The position numbers and the translations under genes were made by a program. DNA of 64,000 nucleotides from Streptomyces bluensis (GTDB lineage Bacteria; Actinomycetota; Actinomycetes; Streptomycetales; Streptomycetaceae). The stretch lies in the NCBI RefSeq assembly GCF_014650715.1, contig NZ_BMVM01000018.1:62001-126000 (forward strand). Reading direction: 5' to 3'. Shown here piece after piece: positions 35,469 through 44,310 of the stretch. Below the pieces are notes generated by a model, which had not been told where the DNA came from, did not search any database, and was given only the letters and a program-made list of their open reading frames with translations. Every line of letters begins with the position of its first letter. Position 1 is the stretch's first letter.

Positions 35469-35522
35469 CCGCACCCGGGCCGCAGGCCGCCGAGCACGGC
35501 GTCCATGACGGCCCGGGTGCGG
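35469..35522 (+). terminator. Hairpin terminator after sodN
   Basis: CCGCACCCGGGCC and GGCCCGGGTGCGG form a perfect 13-bp stem around a 28-base loop that can itself fold, 54 bases past the sodN stop; TCTTCT follows. Confidence 0.75.
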
Positions 35523-35688
35523 TCTTCTGTGCGATGTGCTGAACAATGCGCGTTCGCCATGCGTACTGATAGCGAGGCGGCCTGTTCGCGGGCCTCGCCT
35601 ACGTGCCGCTGGTGGGACGATGTGGCCGCGTCGCGCACCGTGGGCTCCCCTGCATCCGGTACGGCGCGGCCCCGGAGAGACGGGTCGC

Positions 35689-36552
35689 ATGAGCGTACAG
35701 GTACTCCTCATCGAGGACGACGAGACCATCGCCGAGCCGCTGGCCGAGGGGGTGGGACGGTTCGGTGTCTCGGTGGACTGGGTTGCCACGGGAGCAGACG
35801 GCCTGAAAGGCCCGTACGGGGACGCCGTCCTGCTTGATCTCGGGCTGCCGGACATGGACGGTCTCGACGTGTGCCGCGGCATCCGCCGCGTTTCGGACGT
35901 CCCGATCATCATTCTCAGTGCGCGTGGCGAGGAAACCGATCGCATTCTGGGCCTGGACGTGGGGGCCGACGACTACTTGGCGAAGCCGTTCAGCGTGCGG
36001 GAGCTCGTGGCGCGTATCCGTGCCGTCTCCCGTCGGTTGCAGCGTGTGCAGAACGCCGATCTCCCGGCACTCCCGGCACTCCCGGCAGGAGGCGACGGGC
36101 CCGTTCCGACGGTCGGCTTCGGGGGGTTCGGGGCGCCCGCACAGGTCTTCTCGTTCGCGGTGCGGGCGAAGCACGATGACGCGGGTGCTGCGCCCGTCCC
36201 GTCCGGCGATGCTCCGCCCGGTTCGCTGGTGGTGGATCCCAGGACCCGCCAGGTGTGGGTGGACGGGAACGCCGTCGCGCTGACGCCCAAGGAGTTCGAC
36301 CTGCTGGCGCTGCTGCATGAGGACCCGGGCGCGGTCTACGCACGCCGGGAGATCCTCGACCGGGTCTGGGACGCGCACTACCGGGGTCCGACCAAGACAC
36401 TGGACGCGCACGTGGCCGCTCTGCGCCGCAAGCTCGGCCACCCGGAGTGGATCCAGACGCTGCGGGGTGTGGGGTTCAGGCTGGCGCTCGACGGCACGGC
36501 AGGGGAATCGGGCACCGGCCGCGGCGACACCGCGGAGGACGGTGTCCGATGA
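35689..36552 (+). CDS. OmpR/PhoB-type response regulator
   Basis: A 287-residue protein. The receiver domain has the acidic pair EDDE, the phospho-acceptor Asp in LLDLGLPDMDGL, and the conserved Lys in LAKPFS. An unusually long, low-complexity linker (DLPALPALPAGGDGPVPTVG onward, about 90 residues) separates it from the winged helix (VDGNAVALTPKEFDLLALL; TKTLDAHVAALRRKLG). It overlaps the kinase gene by ATGA. The PepSY protein gene on the opposite strand may be a target or accessory, but no binding site is evident. Confidence 0.92.
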   Translation: MSVQVLLIEDDETIAEPLAEGVGRFGVSVDWVATGADGLKGPYGDAVLLDLGLPDMDGLDVCRGIRRVSDVPIIILSARGEETDRILGLDVGADDYLAKPFSVRELVARIRAVSRRLQRVQNADLPALPALPAGGDGPVPTVGFGGFGAPAQVFSFAVRAKHDDAGAAPVPSGDAPPGSLVVDPRTRQVWVDGNAVALTPKEFDLLALLHEDPGAVYARREILDRVWDAHYRGPTKTLDAHVAALRRKLGHPEWIQTLRGVGFRLALDGTAGESGTGRGDTAEDGVR

Positions 36553-38018
36553 CCCGCCGGCTGCTGCTGGGCAATCTGAGCATCGCCGTGCTGGTACTGC
36601 TCTGTCTGGAGATCCCGTTGGCCTTCGTCTACTCCCGGGCCGAGAAGGAACGCACCGTCACCGCCACGCACGACGAGGCCGATTCGGTATCCGCGTTCGC
36701 CGAGTTGTCCCTGGCGGCCGGCCGGGAGGAGCGGGAACTGGCGCATCGGCTCGTCGAGTGCGCGCGGCGCATCGGTGGACAGGTGGTCGTGGTCGGGCGG
36801 TCCGGGGCGGTGATCGCTTCCTCCCACCGGATGTCCGCGGGGCAGACCGGTCGACTGCCCGCCCTTCCCGAGGTCGCCGCCGCGCTGAGCGGGCTCGGTC
36901 CCTTCCACGCGCGTACCTCCACGATCGACGGCACGCCCCACCTGTCCGTCGCGGTCCCGGTGGGCCACGACACCCCTCCGGCCGCCGCCGTGCACATCAC
37001 CGTGCCCACCGATGCCGTCCACAGCCGGGTGAACCAGGTGTGGTTGCTGCTGGCCCTGGCCGGGCTCGCGGTACTCGCCGCCGTCACCGGAGTGGCGTTC
37101 GCCTTCGCCCGGTGGGCCGCACGGCCGATCCGGGAACTGGAGCATGCCACCGCCGGTCTGGCCGACGGCCGGCTCGACAGCCCGGTCCCCGTGACCACCG
37201 GGCCGCCCGAGGTGCGCAGCCTGGCGGAAACGTTCAACCGCACCGCGGCCCGGCTGGAACAACTCCTGGCCTCGCAACGGGCCTTCGCCGGTGAGGCCTC
37301 GCACCAGCTCAAGACGCCGCTCGCCGCCCTGCGGCTGCGCCTGGACAATCTGGAACCGGCGGTCGCCGTGCAGGCCCGGGGCAGTCTGAACGCCGCGCTG
37401 ACCGAGACGGACCGGCTGGCCAACCTGGTGGAGGGACTGCTGGCGATGGCCCGCCTGGAGGACAACGCCGCCGTCGGCGAGGCGATCGACGCGGCGGCCG
37501 TCTGCGCCGAACGGCACCGCACCTGGGCCGCGCTCTTCAAGGAGCACGACGTGGACCTCGTGTTCCAGGACGGGGGAGTCGATACGGTGCTCGCACTGCC
37601 GGGAGCCGTCGAGCAGATCCTCGACAACCTGCTCGCCAACGCCCTGCGTGCCTCACCGCCCGGCAGCACGGTCCGCCTCGAACTGCGTCACCACGCTCCG
37701 GGCCGACGCCGCTCCACCGCGGGCGACCGTGGTCTCCGGGCCGAACTGCACGTCATCGACGAGGGTCCGGGTATGCCCCCGGAGCAGCGCCGCCGCGCCT
37801 TCGACCGGTTCTGGCGCGCTCCCGGCGCCCCCAAGGGCGGGACCGGTCTGGGTCTGTCCCTGGTCCAGCGACTCGCGCAGCTCAGCGGTGGCGAAGCCGT
37901 CCTGCGAGAGGGGTCCCTGGGCGGCCTCGATGCCTTCGTGCGGCTGCCGTGTCCCGGCCCCGCCTCCGGCCGGCCGTCCGCCGGCCACCGTCCGCAACGG
38001 CCGGCTTCCCGGGTCTGA
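36549..38018 (+). CDS. Two-component sensor histidine kinase
   Basis: A 489-residue membrane kinase: TM1 near residues 5-28, an extracytoplasmic sensor of about 130 residues, TM2 near 160-182, HAMP (RPIRELEHATAGLADGRLDS), H-box FAGEASHQLKTPLAAL with the phospho-His, and HATPase N-box ILDNLLANAL, G1 DEGPGMP and G2 GTGLGLSLV. It is translationally coupled to the response regulator. The signal is unknown. Confidence 0.93.
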   Translation: MTRRLLLGNLSIAVLVLLCLEIPLAFVYSRAEKERTVTATHDEADSVSAFAELSLAAGREERELAHRLVECARRIGGQVVVVGRSGAVIASSHRMSAGQTGRLPALPEVAAALSGLGPFHARTSTIDGTPHLSVAVPVGHDTPPAAAVHITVPTDAVHSRVNQVWLLLALAGLAVLAAVTGVAFAFARWAARPIRELEHATAGLADGRLDSPVPVTTGPPEVRSLAETFNRTAARLEQLLASQRAFAGEASHQLKTPLAALRLRLDNLEPAVAVQARGSLNAALTETDRLANLVEGLLAMARLEDNAAVGEAIDAAAVCAERHRTWAALFKEHDVDLVFQDGGVDTVLALPGAVEQILDNLLANALRASPPGSTVRLELRHHAPGRRRSTAGDRGLRAELHVIDEGPGMPPEQRRRAFDRFWRAPGAPKGGTGLGLSLVQRLAQLSGGEAVLREGSLGGLDAFVRLPCPGPASGRPSAGHRPQRPASRV

Positions 38019-38109
38019 CGGGCTCCGTACACCCCGCCCTGCCGTGGGGGCGATGGCCGGGCCACCTCACCGGCGGGCCGACGGCTCGTTCCCTCGCCGG
38101 GAACACGCG

Positions 38110-38151
38110 GGCGCCCCGCCGCACCAGGGTGAGCTGGTACCGCGGGGCGCC
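38110..38151. terminator. Bidirectional hairpin between kinase and PepSY gene
   Basis: GGCGCCCCGC and GCGGGGCGCC make a perfect 10-bp stem, with an inner ACCAG/CTGGT stem in the loop. It lies between two convergent genes, 91 bases after the kinase stop and 17 before the end of the PepSY gene. Confidence 0.72.
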
Positions 38152-38168
38152 TACACGGGGGGGCAAGC

Positions 38169-38618
38169 TCAGTCGTCGAGACCGTCGCCGCGGTCGTCGC
38201 CGCCTCCGGAGTCCTCGGCACCCTGGGAGTCCTCGAAGTCTCCTGAGTCCCCTGCGTCCTCGCCCACGATCTCTCCCGTGAAGGCGTCGACAAGGGCCTC
38301 TATCGAGCCGCCCCCCAGTTGCGCCTCGACCTCCCAGACCGCCCTGCCTCCCTCCTCGTCCAGTTCCACCTTGACCACGCGCGCACCCGGTTCGGCGGCG
38401 GTGACAGTCTCGGCGGCGTCGACGGCGTTGACGGGACGCGGCCCGAACCGTGCGTCCAGCTCCGGGTCGATCTCGATCTCGAAGCTCGGTGCGGCGGCGG
38501 TGCGGACCGCCTCCCGCGACGTCGAGTCGGACTCGCCGGCCGTGGCGAACGCGGCGCCCACCGTGCCGGAGAGCAGAAGCCCGCCGCCGATAATGCTCAG
38601 GACCTTCATCTTGCCCAT
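38169..38618 (-). CDS. Secreted or anchored PepSY-domain protein
   Basis: A 149-residue protein with an N-terminal hydrophobic segment (VLSIIGGGLLLSGTVGAAFA) likely to be a signal peptide, then a PepSY-like domain (VVKVELDEEGGRAVWEVEAQ ... IEALVDAFTGEIV). The tail is very acidic and rich in Asp/Gly (GDSGDFEDSQGAEDSGGGDD). PepSY proteins often inhibit proteases or sense the envelope. ATG at 38618 follows AGGAGGA. It converges on the two-component system and could be part of its regulon, as in many actinobacterial PepSY/kinase pairs. Confidence 0.85.
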   Translation of the reverse strand: MGKMKVLSIIGGGLLLSGTVGAAFATAGESDSTSREAVRTAAAPSFEIEIDPELDARFGPRPVNAVDAAETVTAAEPGARVVKVELDEEGGRAVWEVEAQLGGGSIEALVDAFTGEIVGEDAGDSGDFEDSQGAEDSGGGDDRGDGLDD

Positions 38619-38835
38619 GGTTGTCCTCCTGGGAATGCGACCTGTCCGGCCGCCGGACCGCGGGAGAGAGCCTCGGTGAACAGACCTCACCCGGGGGAGC
38701 CGGCACCACCAGTGCATGCAGGAGGACGCTAGCGACCGGCGCCCAGCGCAAGGTTAAGGAAAGGAAGGGCCCAGGTCAGGCGCCGCGCACGGGGGTGCTG
38801 CGGAGCGAGCCGAGCGAGCCCCACGGCACTCCGGG

Positions 38836-39027
38836 CTACTTCGGGGCCCCCTTCGACGGCGCGCTCGCGGTGCCCTCCTCGGCCTCCTCGACGCACGCCG
38901 TGCACTCGGGGTTCCGGCACGGTCCGGGGCCCCAGACGGGCACCCAGGCGCCGAGCGTCTTGTGCCGCCGTACCACGGTGGCCACGGGCTGTCCGCAGAC
39001 GGGACAGACATGCTCATCCCTGTCCAT
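38836..39027 (-). CDS. Small zinc-ribbon-like protein
   Basis: A 63-residue protein with the pattern CPVCGQPVATVVRRHKTLG and CRNPECTACVEE, giving two Cys pairs likely to hold one zinc. The ATG at 39027 is preferred over an upstream in-frame ATG (39084). No function can be assigned; conserved small proteins of this type are frequent in Streptomyces. Confidence 0.72.
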   Translation of the reverse strand: MDRDEHVCPVCGQPVATVVRRHKTLGAWVPVWGPGPCRNPECTACVEEAEEGTASAPSKGAPK

Positions 39028-39067
39028 GCCCTCAGGGTAGGGCGGGACGGCCGGCTTGGCAGCGCAC

Positions 39068-39108
39068 GGGCGGGGCCCGCGCACCGTGGGGATGCGCGGG
39101 ACCCGCCC
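39068..39108 (-). terminator. Hairpin downstream of the encapsulin-polyprenyl transferase operon
   Basis: GGGCGGG-GC-CCGCGC pairs with GCGCGG-GA-CCCGCCC around an 11-base loop, giving a 13-bp stem with one small internal mismatch. It lies about 100 bases past the polyprenyl transferase stop and just before the zinc-ribbon gene. Confidence 0.6.
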
Positions 39109-39204
39109 TGACCGGAGCCACCGACGCCGTAGGGGTCAGTTCAGCACGGACCCGCAGCTCCGGGGCCTTCACCTCCGTGTCTCCACTTTGCGTGACCGCG
39201 CCGC

Positions 39205-40563
39205 TCAGTTGCTGCGGCGCGTCACGAACTCCGCCAGCGCGAGGAGGCCACCGGCCGCCTCCGGGTCAGGGACCGCGCGGGACAACTCCTGCATCGCCCG
39301 TGACATACGGTCGGCCGCCTGGCTCTGCGCCCAGTCACGGCCACCCGCCCGCTCCACCGCGAGGACCGTGCGCTCCAGCTCCCCCGCTTCGTACGGCAGT
39401 CCGTACAGCTCGGCGAGCTCGGCCGCCGCCGGGGTGCCGGACGCGAGGGCGGCGACGACGGGCAGTGACTTCTTGCGGGCCATGAGATCCGCCCCGGCCG
39501 GCTTGCCGGTACGCCTCGGGTCACCCCAGATGCCGATCACGTCGTCGATGAGCTGGAAAGCGAGCCCGGCCTCACGCCCGAACGCGTCCAGCGCCTCCAC
39601 GCGTTCCTCACTCGCACCCGCGTACAGCCCTCCCAGCGCACAGGCGCATCCGAGCAACGCGCCCGTCTTGGCCTCGGCCATGGCGAGCACCTCGTCGAGA
39701 GTGACCTCGTTCGGGCCGCGCTTCTCCATGGCCGTGTCCGCGTGCTGGCCCGCGCACAGCTCGATGACACAGTCCGCGAGCCGGACGGCGGCCGCCGCGG
39801 CCGCCGGGTGCGGGTCCTCGGCGAGCATCCGCTGGGCCAGCGCCTCAAGGGCGTCCCCGGCGAGGATCGCGCCTGCGTCGCCGAACACGGCCCACGCGGT
39901 GGGCCGGTGCCTGCGGGTGGTGTCCCGGTCCATGACGTCGTCATGGAGCAGTGTGAAGTTGTGCACCAACTCCACGGCTGCCGCGGCCGATACGGCGACG
40001 GACTGCGGCCCGCCGAGTGCCGACGCCGCGGCCAGCACGAGTGCGGGGCGTATGGCCTTGCCCGCGTTGCCCGTCGCCGGGGTGCCGTCCGCGTGCTCCC
40101 AACCGAAGTGGTAGCGCGCGATCCGGCGCATCGGGCCCGGCAGCGACTCGACGGCCCGGCGCAGCTCGGGGTCGACCGACGCCCGCGCCCGCTCCAGGAT
40201 TCCAGCCGCCTCCTGCTCGTCGGGCGGGCTCGACGAGCCCTGCCGTCCGATCGTCCCCGCGATGCCCGCCGGACCGGCGGTTCTCACCTCACCGGCGGGG
40301 CGTGTCGGACCTGCGGGACTCGCCGAGCCTGCCGAACCGGCGCCCCCTGCGGAGCTCACCGGAGGCGCCGGAGCGTCCCCGAACGCCGGGACCACCGGGA
40401 CCGCCGATGTCATGGGACTCTCGGCCCGCACGGAACCCGTGTCCCAGGCGGAATCCGCCGGGCCTACCGGGCCCACGGGCCTGCCTGGATCATCCGCCGA
40501 GCCTGTCGGGGCTACGGAACTCGCGATGGGGCTCAGCACGGCGTGCGGGGCGCGGTCGGTCAC
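39205..40563 (-). CDS. Polyprenyl transferase, family 2B encapsulin cargo
   Basis: A 452-residue protein. The first 140 residues are disordered and rich in Pro/Ala/Gly/Ser (LSPIASSVAPTGSADDPGRP and similar). They correspond to the cargo-loading extension of family 2 encapsulin cargo proteins. The rest is an isoprenyl diphosphate synthase with the first Asp-rich motif LLHDDVMDRD and the second QLIDDVIGIWGD. It should condense isopentenyl units with an allylic diphosphate; chain length is not clear. GTG at 40563 overlaps the encapsulin stop (GTGA), which supports this start over later ones. No terpene cyclase gene is next to it, unlike the 2-methylisoborneol loci. Confidence 0.9.
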   Translation of the reverse strand: MTDRAPHAVLSPIASSVAPTGSADDPGRPVGPVGPADSAWDTGSVRAESPMTSAVPVVPAFGDAPAPPVSSAGGAGSAGSASPAGPTRPAGEVRTAGPAGIAGTIGRQGSSSPPDEQEAAGILERARASVDPELRRAVESLPGPMRRIARYHFGWEHADGTPATGNAGKAIRPALVLAAASALGGPQSVAVSAAAAVELVHNFTLLHDDVMDRDTTRRHRPTAWAVFGDAGAILAGDALEALAQRMLAEDPHPAAAAAAVRLADCVIELCAGQHADTAMEKRGPNEVTLDEVLAMAEAKTGALLGCACALGGLYAGASEERVEALDAFGREAGLAFQLIDDVIGIWGDPRRTGKPAGADLMARKKSLPVVAALASGTPAAAELAELYGLPYEAGELERTVLAVERAGGRDWAQSQAADRMSRAMQELSRAVPDPEAAGGLLALAEFVTRRSN

Positions 40564-41963
40564 TGCCAGCGGCCGATCTCGACGTTCTCCAGGACGCCGA
40601 GCGCGTCCGGGACGAGGACCGCCGCCGAGTAGTAGGCCGTCACCAGGTACTTGATGATCGCCTGCTCGTTGATGCCCATGAACCGAACGGACAGGCTCGG
40701 CTCGATCTCGTCCGGGATGCCCGACTGCCGAAGCCCGATGACGCCCTGCTCCTCCTCTCCGGTACGCATACAGATGATGGACGTCGTCCTGGAGTCGCTG
40801 ACCGGGATCTTGTTGCACGGGAAGATCGGCACTCCGCGCCAGGTGGGGATGCGGTTGCCCGCGATCTCGATGCTCTCCGGCACGAGCCCGCGCTTGTTGC
40901 ACTCGCGGCCGAACGCGGCGATCGCGCGCGGGTGAGCGAGGAACAGCTTGGAACCGCGCCGGCGGCAGAGCAGCTCGTCCAGGTCGTCGGGGCTGGGCAC
41001 GCCGTCGTGCGGTTGCAGTCGCTGGTCGTACTCGCAGTTGTGGAGCAGCCCGAACTCGCGGTTGTTGATGAGCTCGTGCTCCTGGCGTTCCTTCAACGCC
41101 TCGACTGTCAGCCGGAGTTGCTGCTCCGTCTGGTTCATCGGCTGGTTGTAGAGGTCCGCCACCCGCGTGTGGACGCGCAGGACGGTCTGGGCGACGCTCA
41201 GCTCGTACTCGCGCGGCGCGGCCTCGTAGTCCACGAAGGTGTGCGGGATGTCCGGCTCGCCGGTGTGGCCGGCGGCGAGCTCGATCTCTTTCTCGCCATA
41301 TTTGTTGGTGCGCTGCGAGGGGACGGACCGCAGCTGCTCAAGGTGCTCGCGCAGGGAGTCGGAGCGCTCCGCGATCTGGTCGAGGGCCTGACGAGGGAGG
41401 GCGAGGACGGTGCAGGCGGTGACCGCGCGCGCCGTGTACTCCCAGATCGTGTCCGGGTCGAGGAGTGCCTGGTCACCGAAGTACGCCCCGTCGGCGAGGA
41501 CGCCGAGGACCGTGTCGTCCCCGTACGGACCCGTGCCGATCTTCTCCACCTTGCCGTGAGCGAGCAGGAGCACCTCGTCGGTCGGGCTGCCGAACTCCGC
41601 GAGCACCGCGCCGGGCTGGAACTCCCGCTGCTCACAGCGCCGGGCGAGTTCGCCCAGGACGTCATCGTCCTCGTACGACCGCAGGGCCGGCAGTTCGCAC
41701 AGCTCCGCGGGGATGACCGTGACCTGGTCGCCGGTCTTCACGAAGGTGATGCGGCCGTCGCCCACCGCGTAGCTGAGCCGCCGGTTCACCCGGTATGTGC
41801 CACCCTGCACGTTCACCCACGGCAGCATCCGCAGCAGCCAGCGGGAGCTGATCTCCTGCATCTGGGGTGCGGACTTGGTGGTCGTGGCCAGGTTCCGCGC
41901 GGCCGACGTGCCGAGACTCTGCTGCGGCTTTTCCTGCGCGTGGACCTCTTCGCCTACCGACAT
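40560..41963 (-). CDS. eshB: Family 2B encapsulin shell protein with cyclic-nucleotide-binding-like domain (EshB)
   Basis: A 467-residue protein. About residues 75-215 form a Crp-like cyclic-nucleotide-binding-type domain (REFQPGAVLAEFGSPTDEVL; VLADGAYFGDQALL). The flanking and C-terminal sequence is the HK97-fold encapsulin shell (DYEAAPREYELSVAQTVLRVHTRVADLYNQPMNQTE split around). This arrangement defines family 2B encapsulins, formerly described as EshA/EshB in Streptomyces. Sixty copies or more assemble into a protein nanocompartment around cargo, here most likely the polyprenyl transferase translated from the overlapping gene. ATG at 41963 is preceded by GGAGGG. The symbol follows my recollection of synteny with S. 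coelicolor. Confidence 0.93.
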   Translation of the reverse strand: MSVGEEVHAQEKPQQSLGTSAARNLATTTKSAPQMQEISSRWLLRMLPWVNVQGGTYRVNRRLSYAVGDGRITFVKTGDQVTVIPAELCELPALRSYEDDDVLGELARRCEQREFQPGAVLAEFGSPTDEVLLLAHGKVEKIGTGPYGDDTVLGVLADGAYFGDQALLDPDTIWEYTARAVTACTVLALPRQALDQIAERSDSLREHLEQLRSVPSQRTNKYGEKEIELAAGHTGEPDIPHTFVDYEAAPREYELSVAQTVLRVHTRVADLYNQPMNQTEQQLRLTVEALKERQEHELINNREFGLLHNCEYDQRLQPHDGVPSPDDLDELLCRRRGSKLFLAHPRAIAAFGRECNKRGLVPESIEIAGNRIPTWRGVPIFPCNKIPVSDSRTTSIICMRTGEEEQGVIGLRQSGIPDEIEPSLSVRFMGINEQAIIKYLVTAYYSAAVLVPDALGVLENVEIGRWQ

Positions 41964-42286
41964 AAAGGAATGCCCTCCCGGTCGTGCCCTGATCTCACGG
42001 TCATGCGCCGATCTCGCTGGCAAGCCTTCCAGTGCGGAGCTGATGGTGCTATTACCCGAAAGAGCGGGAATGGATCTTCGCTGTGCTGGGCAGACTGGGG
42101 GCCTTTGCCGCGGGGCCCCGACGTGAGGCGGGAACTTCAAGATCCGGCCGCCCGTTTGATGTCACGACGGGCCCTTCGGCCGAATCGACTCACCATCCAC
42201 CCCCGAACCACTCGACACTCATCCTCAAAGCCTCAAACCGCCCGATCCACTCGATCCACTCGATCCACTCGACGACGGGAGACGTC
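41964..42286. other. Divergent intergenic region upstream of eshB
   Basis: No gene is seen in these 323 bases. The stretch is less GC-rich at 41990-42060 and ends in the CGATCCACT tandem repeat just before the next start codon. Promoters of both flanking genes must lie here but no confident -35/-10 pair was found. Confidence 0.5.
42243..42269. repeat. 9-bp tandem repeat, three perfect copies
   Basis: CGATCCACT is repeated three times without gaps, followed by a partial CGA. It sits in the 5' leader of the small gene at 42287, within 45 bases of its start codon, so copy number could affect the leader. Confidence 0.88.
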
Positions 42287-42520
42287 ATGGCAGGCTTCCT
42301 CGACCGCGCCAAGGAGCAGGCGCAGCGCGGCCTTGTTCAGGGCAAGCAGAAGCTCGACGAGGTGCAGACCCAGCGGGCCGGCAGCGATCTGCTGAAGAAG
42401 CTGGGCGCGGCCTACTACGCGGAGCGGCGTGGCAGTGGCTCCCCGGCCGCCACGCAGCAGGCGCTCCAGGCGCTGGAGGCCCACATCGCCACGCATGGGG
42501 ACGGCTTCCTGCGCTCCTGA
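42287..42520 (+). CDS. Small conserved helical protein, unknown function
   Basis: A 77-residue protein, MAGFLDRAKEQAQRGLVQGK onward, predicted all-helical with an amphipathic N-terminus, followed by LLKKLGAAYYAERRG and a C-terminal helix. It has no Cys and no catalytic motif. The ATG at 42287 follows GGGAGA. I recognise the type from Streptomyces but cannot assign a role. Confidence 0.75.
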   Translation: MAGFLDRAKEQAQRGLVQGKQKLDEVQTQRAGSDLLKKLGAAYYAERRGSGSPAATQQALQALEAHIATHGDGFLRS

Positions 42521-42727
42521 GGCGGGGGCGGCCCCTCGCGGTGTCGCCTGCCGTTCGGCGAGCAGTCCGACCATCACTCCGGACAAGCCCTGACACCCCG
42601 GCAGCCGCCTGACCGGATCGGCTCGCACATCGTGCGAACGACGGGTCGCGGCCGCCGGGTCGGGGGTACAGCAGCGGTACGAGGCGGCCGCGCCGGGTGG
42701 CCGTTGCCCAGTGCGAAGGAGGCGGTC

Positions 42728-43318
42728 ATGGCCTCACCCATGTCCGCGGGCACGTTTCTCGCCATCCTCAAGGACGAGGGCGTCACGGTCGTCGAGGTCG
42801 GTGACTGGGAGCACCACAACCGCAACGACAAGGGCCCATGGGGCCCGGTCCACGGCGTGATGATCCACCACACGGTGACATCGGGCAGCGAGAGAACCGT
42901 GCAGATCTGCCGCGACGGCTACGCGGACCTGCCCGGCCCGCTGTGCCACGGGGTCATCACCAAGGACGGCCGCGTCCACCTCGTCGGCTACGGCCGTGCC
43001 AACCACGCGGGGCTGGGCGACGACGACGTCCTGCGGGCGGTGATCGCCGAGACGGCCCTCCCTCCGGACAACGAGGCGAACACGGACGGCAACCGCCACT
43101 TCTACGGCTTCGAGTGCGAGAACCTCGGCGACGGCGAGGATCCCTGGCCCGAGGCCCAGTTGGACGCCATCGAGCGTGTCTCCGCGGCGATCTGCCGCCA
43201 CCACGGCTGGACGGCCCCCTCCGTGATCGGCCACCTTGAGTGGCAGCCGGGCAAGGTGGACCCTCGCGGCTTCACGATGGCGTCGATGAGGGAGCGCATC
43301 CACAGCCGGCTGACGTGA
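42728..43318 (+). CDS. PGRP/amidase_2-type N-acetylmuramoyl-L-alanine amidase
   Basis: A 196-residue protein with the amidase_2 fold: VHGVMIHHTVTSGSE (zinc His), CHGVITKDGRVHLVGYGRANHAG, and a late GHLEWQPGKVDPRG supplying further ligands and the catalytic region. It cleaves the bond between muramic acid and L-Ala in peptidoglycan. No signal peptide is visible, so it resembles phage-type or cytoplasmic recycling amidases, or is exported by another route. ATG at 42728 follows GAAGGAGG at good spacing. Confidence 0.88.
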   Translation: MASPMSAGTFLAILKDEGVTVVEVGDWEHHNRNDKGPWGPVHGVMIHHTVTSGSERTVQICRDGYADLPGPLCHGVITKDGRVHLVGYGRANHAGLGDDDVLRAVIAETALPPDNEANTDGNRHFYGFECENLGDGEDPWPEAQLDAIERVSAAICRHHGWTAPSVIGHLEWQPGKVDPRGFTMASMRERIHSRLT

Positions 43319-43402
43319 CACGTACATCCGGCTGAGGACGGGGGGTCCTGTCGGCCGCCGCCCCACCCCGGCTCACCCCGCCCCCTGTCCGACAATGGGC
43401 AG

Positions 43403-44299
43403 GTGACCAGTCTTGCCGCCCTTCGACCGGAGCTGCCGTCCCCCGTGCAGCACATCGACGACGAGCGGTTCGGGCGGCGCGGAGTGCGGCTGGTGGTGAA
43501 GCGGGACGATCTGATCCATCCGGAGCTGGTCGGGAACAAGTGGCGCAAGCTCGCCCCGAACCTGCGGGCCGCCGCGGGCCGCCCCGTGGTCACCTTCGGC
43601 GGCGCGTACTCGAATCACCTGCGGGCCACGGCCGCCGCGGGCCGCCTGCTGGGGCTGCCCACCGTGGGGGTGGTGCGGGGCGAGGAGCTGGCCGACCGCC
43701 CCCTCAACCCCTCGCTGGCCCGGTGCGCGGCCGACGGCATGCGGCTGCACTTCGTCGCGCGGTCGGCGTACCGCCGCAGGACCGACCCGGGGACGCTGGC
43801 CGCGATCCTCCGTGCCGCGGGCGCCGAGGACGCCTACGTCGTCCCCGAGGGCGGCAGCAACTCCCTCGCCGTGCGTGGCTGTGAGGAACTCGGCGAGGAA
43901 CTGCGCGGCCGGGCCGATGTCGTGGCGTTGGCCTGTGGCACCGGCGGCACCCTCGCCGGGCTGGCCGCGGGTCTCGCGCCCGGACAGCGCGCCCTGGGTG
44001 TGCCCGTCCTGCGGGGCGGCTTCCTGGACGGCGAGATACGTACCCTCCAGCAGCGCGCCTTCGGCGGCCCCCGCGGCGACTGGTCCCTCGACGACCGCTT
44101 CCACTTCGGCGGCTACGCCCGCACCACCCCCGAACTCGACGCCTTCGCCGAGGCGTTCGAGCAGCGCCACGGACTGCCGGTCGAGCGCCTCTATGTGGCC
44201 AAGATGCTGTACGGGCTCGCCACCCTCGCCGAGGAGGGCGCCTTCCCCCGGGGGACGACCCTCGCGGCGGTCATCACGGGAGCGCCGTTCGCCGGCTGA
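43403..44299 (+). CDS. PLP-dependent D-cysteine desulfhydrase / ACC deaminase family protein
   Basis: A 298-residue fold type II PLP enzyme. It has the Lys-containing motif VKRDDLIHPELVGNKWRKL, where Lys binds PLP, then GGAYSNHLRATAAAG and the phosphate-binding ACGTGGTLAGL. The family includes D-cysteine desulfhydrase and 1-aminocyclopropane-1-carboxylate deaminase; the residues separating the two activities cannot be judged safely. GTG at 43403. Converges on the antiporter gene with 11 bases between. Confidence 0.88.
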   Translation: MTSLAALRPELPSPVQHIDDERFGRRGVRLVVKRDDLIHPELVGNKWRKLAPNLRAAAGRPVVTFGGAYSNHLRATAAAGRLLGLPTVGVVRGEELADRPLNPSLARCAADGMRLHFVARSAYRRRTDPGTLAAILRAAGAEDAYVVPEGGSNSLAVRGCEELGEELRGRADVVALACGTGGTLAGLAAGLAPGQRALGVPVLRGGFLDGEIRTLQQRAFGGPRGDWSLDDRFHFGGYARTTPELDAFAEAFEQRHGLPVERLYVAKMLYGLATLAEEGAFPRGTTLAAVITGAPFAG

Positions 44300-44310
44300 G
44301 GCGTCCGTGC

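Noticed and set aside
40017..42395. 792-residue plus-strand frame over the encapsulin operon
   Set aside because: Antisense to eshB and the polyprenyl transferase, both with clear families.
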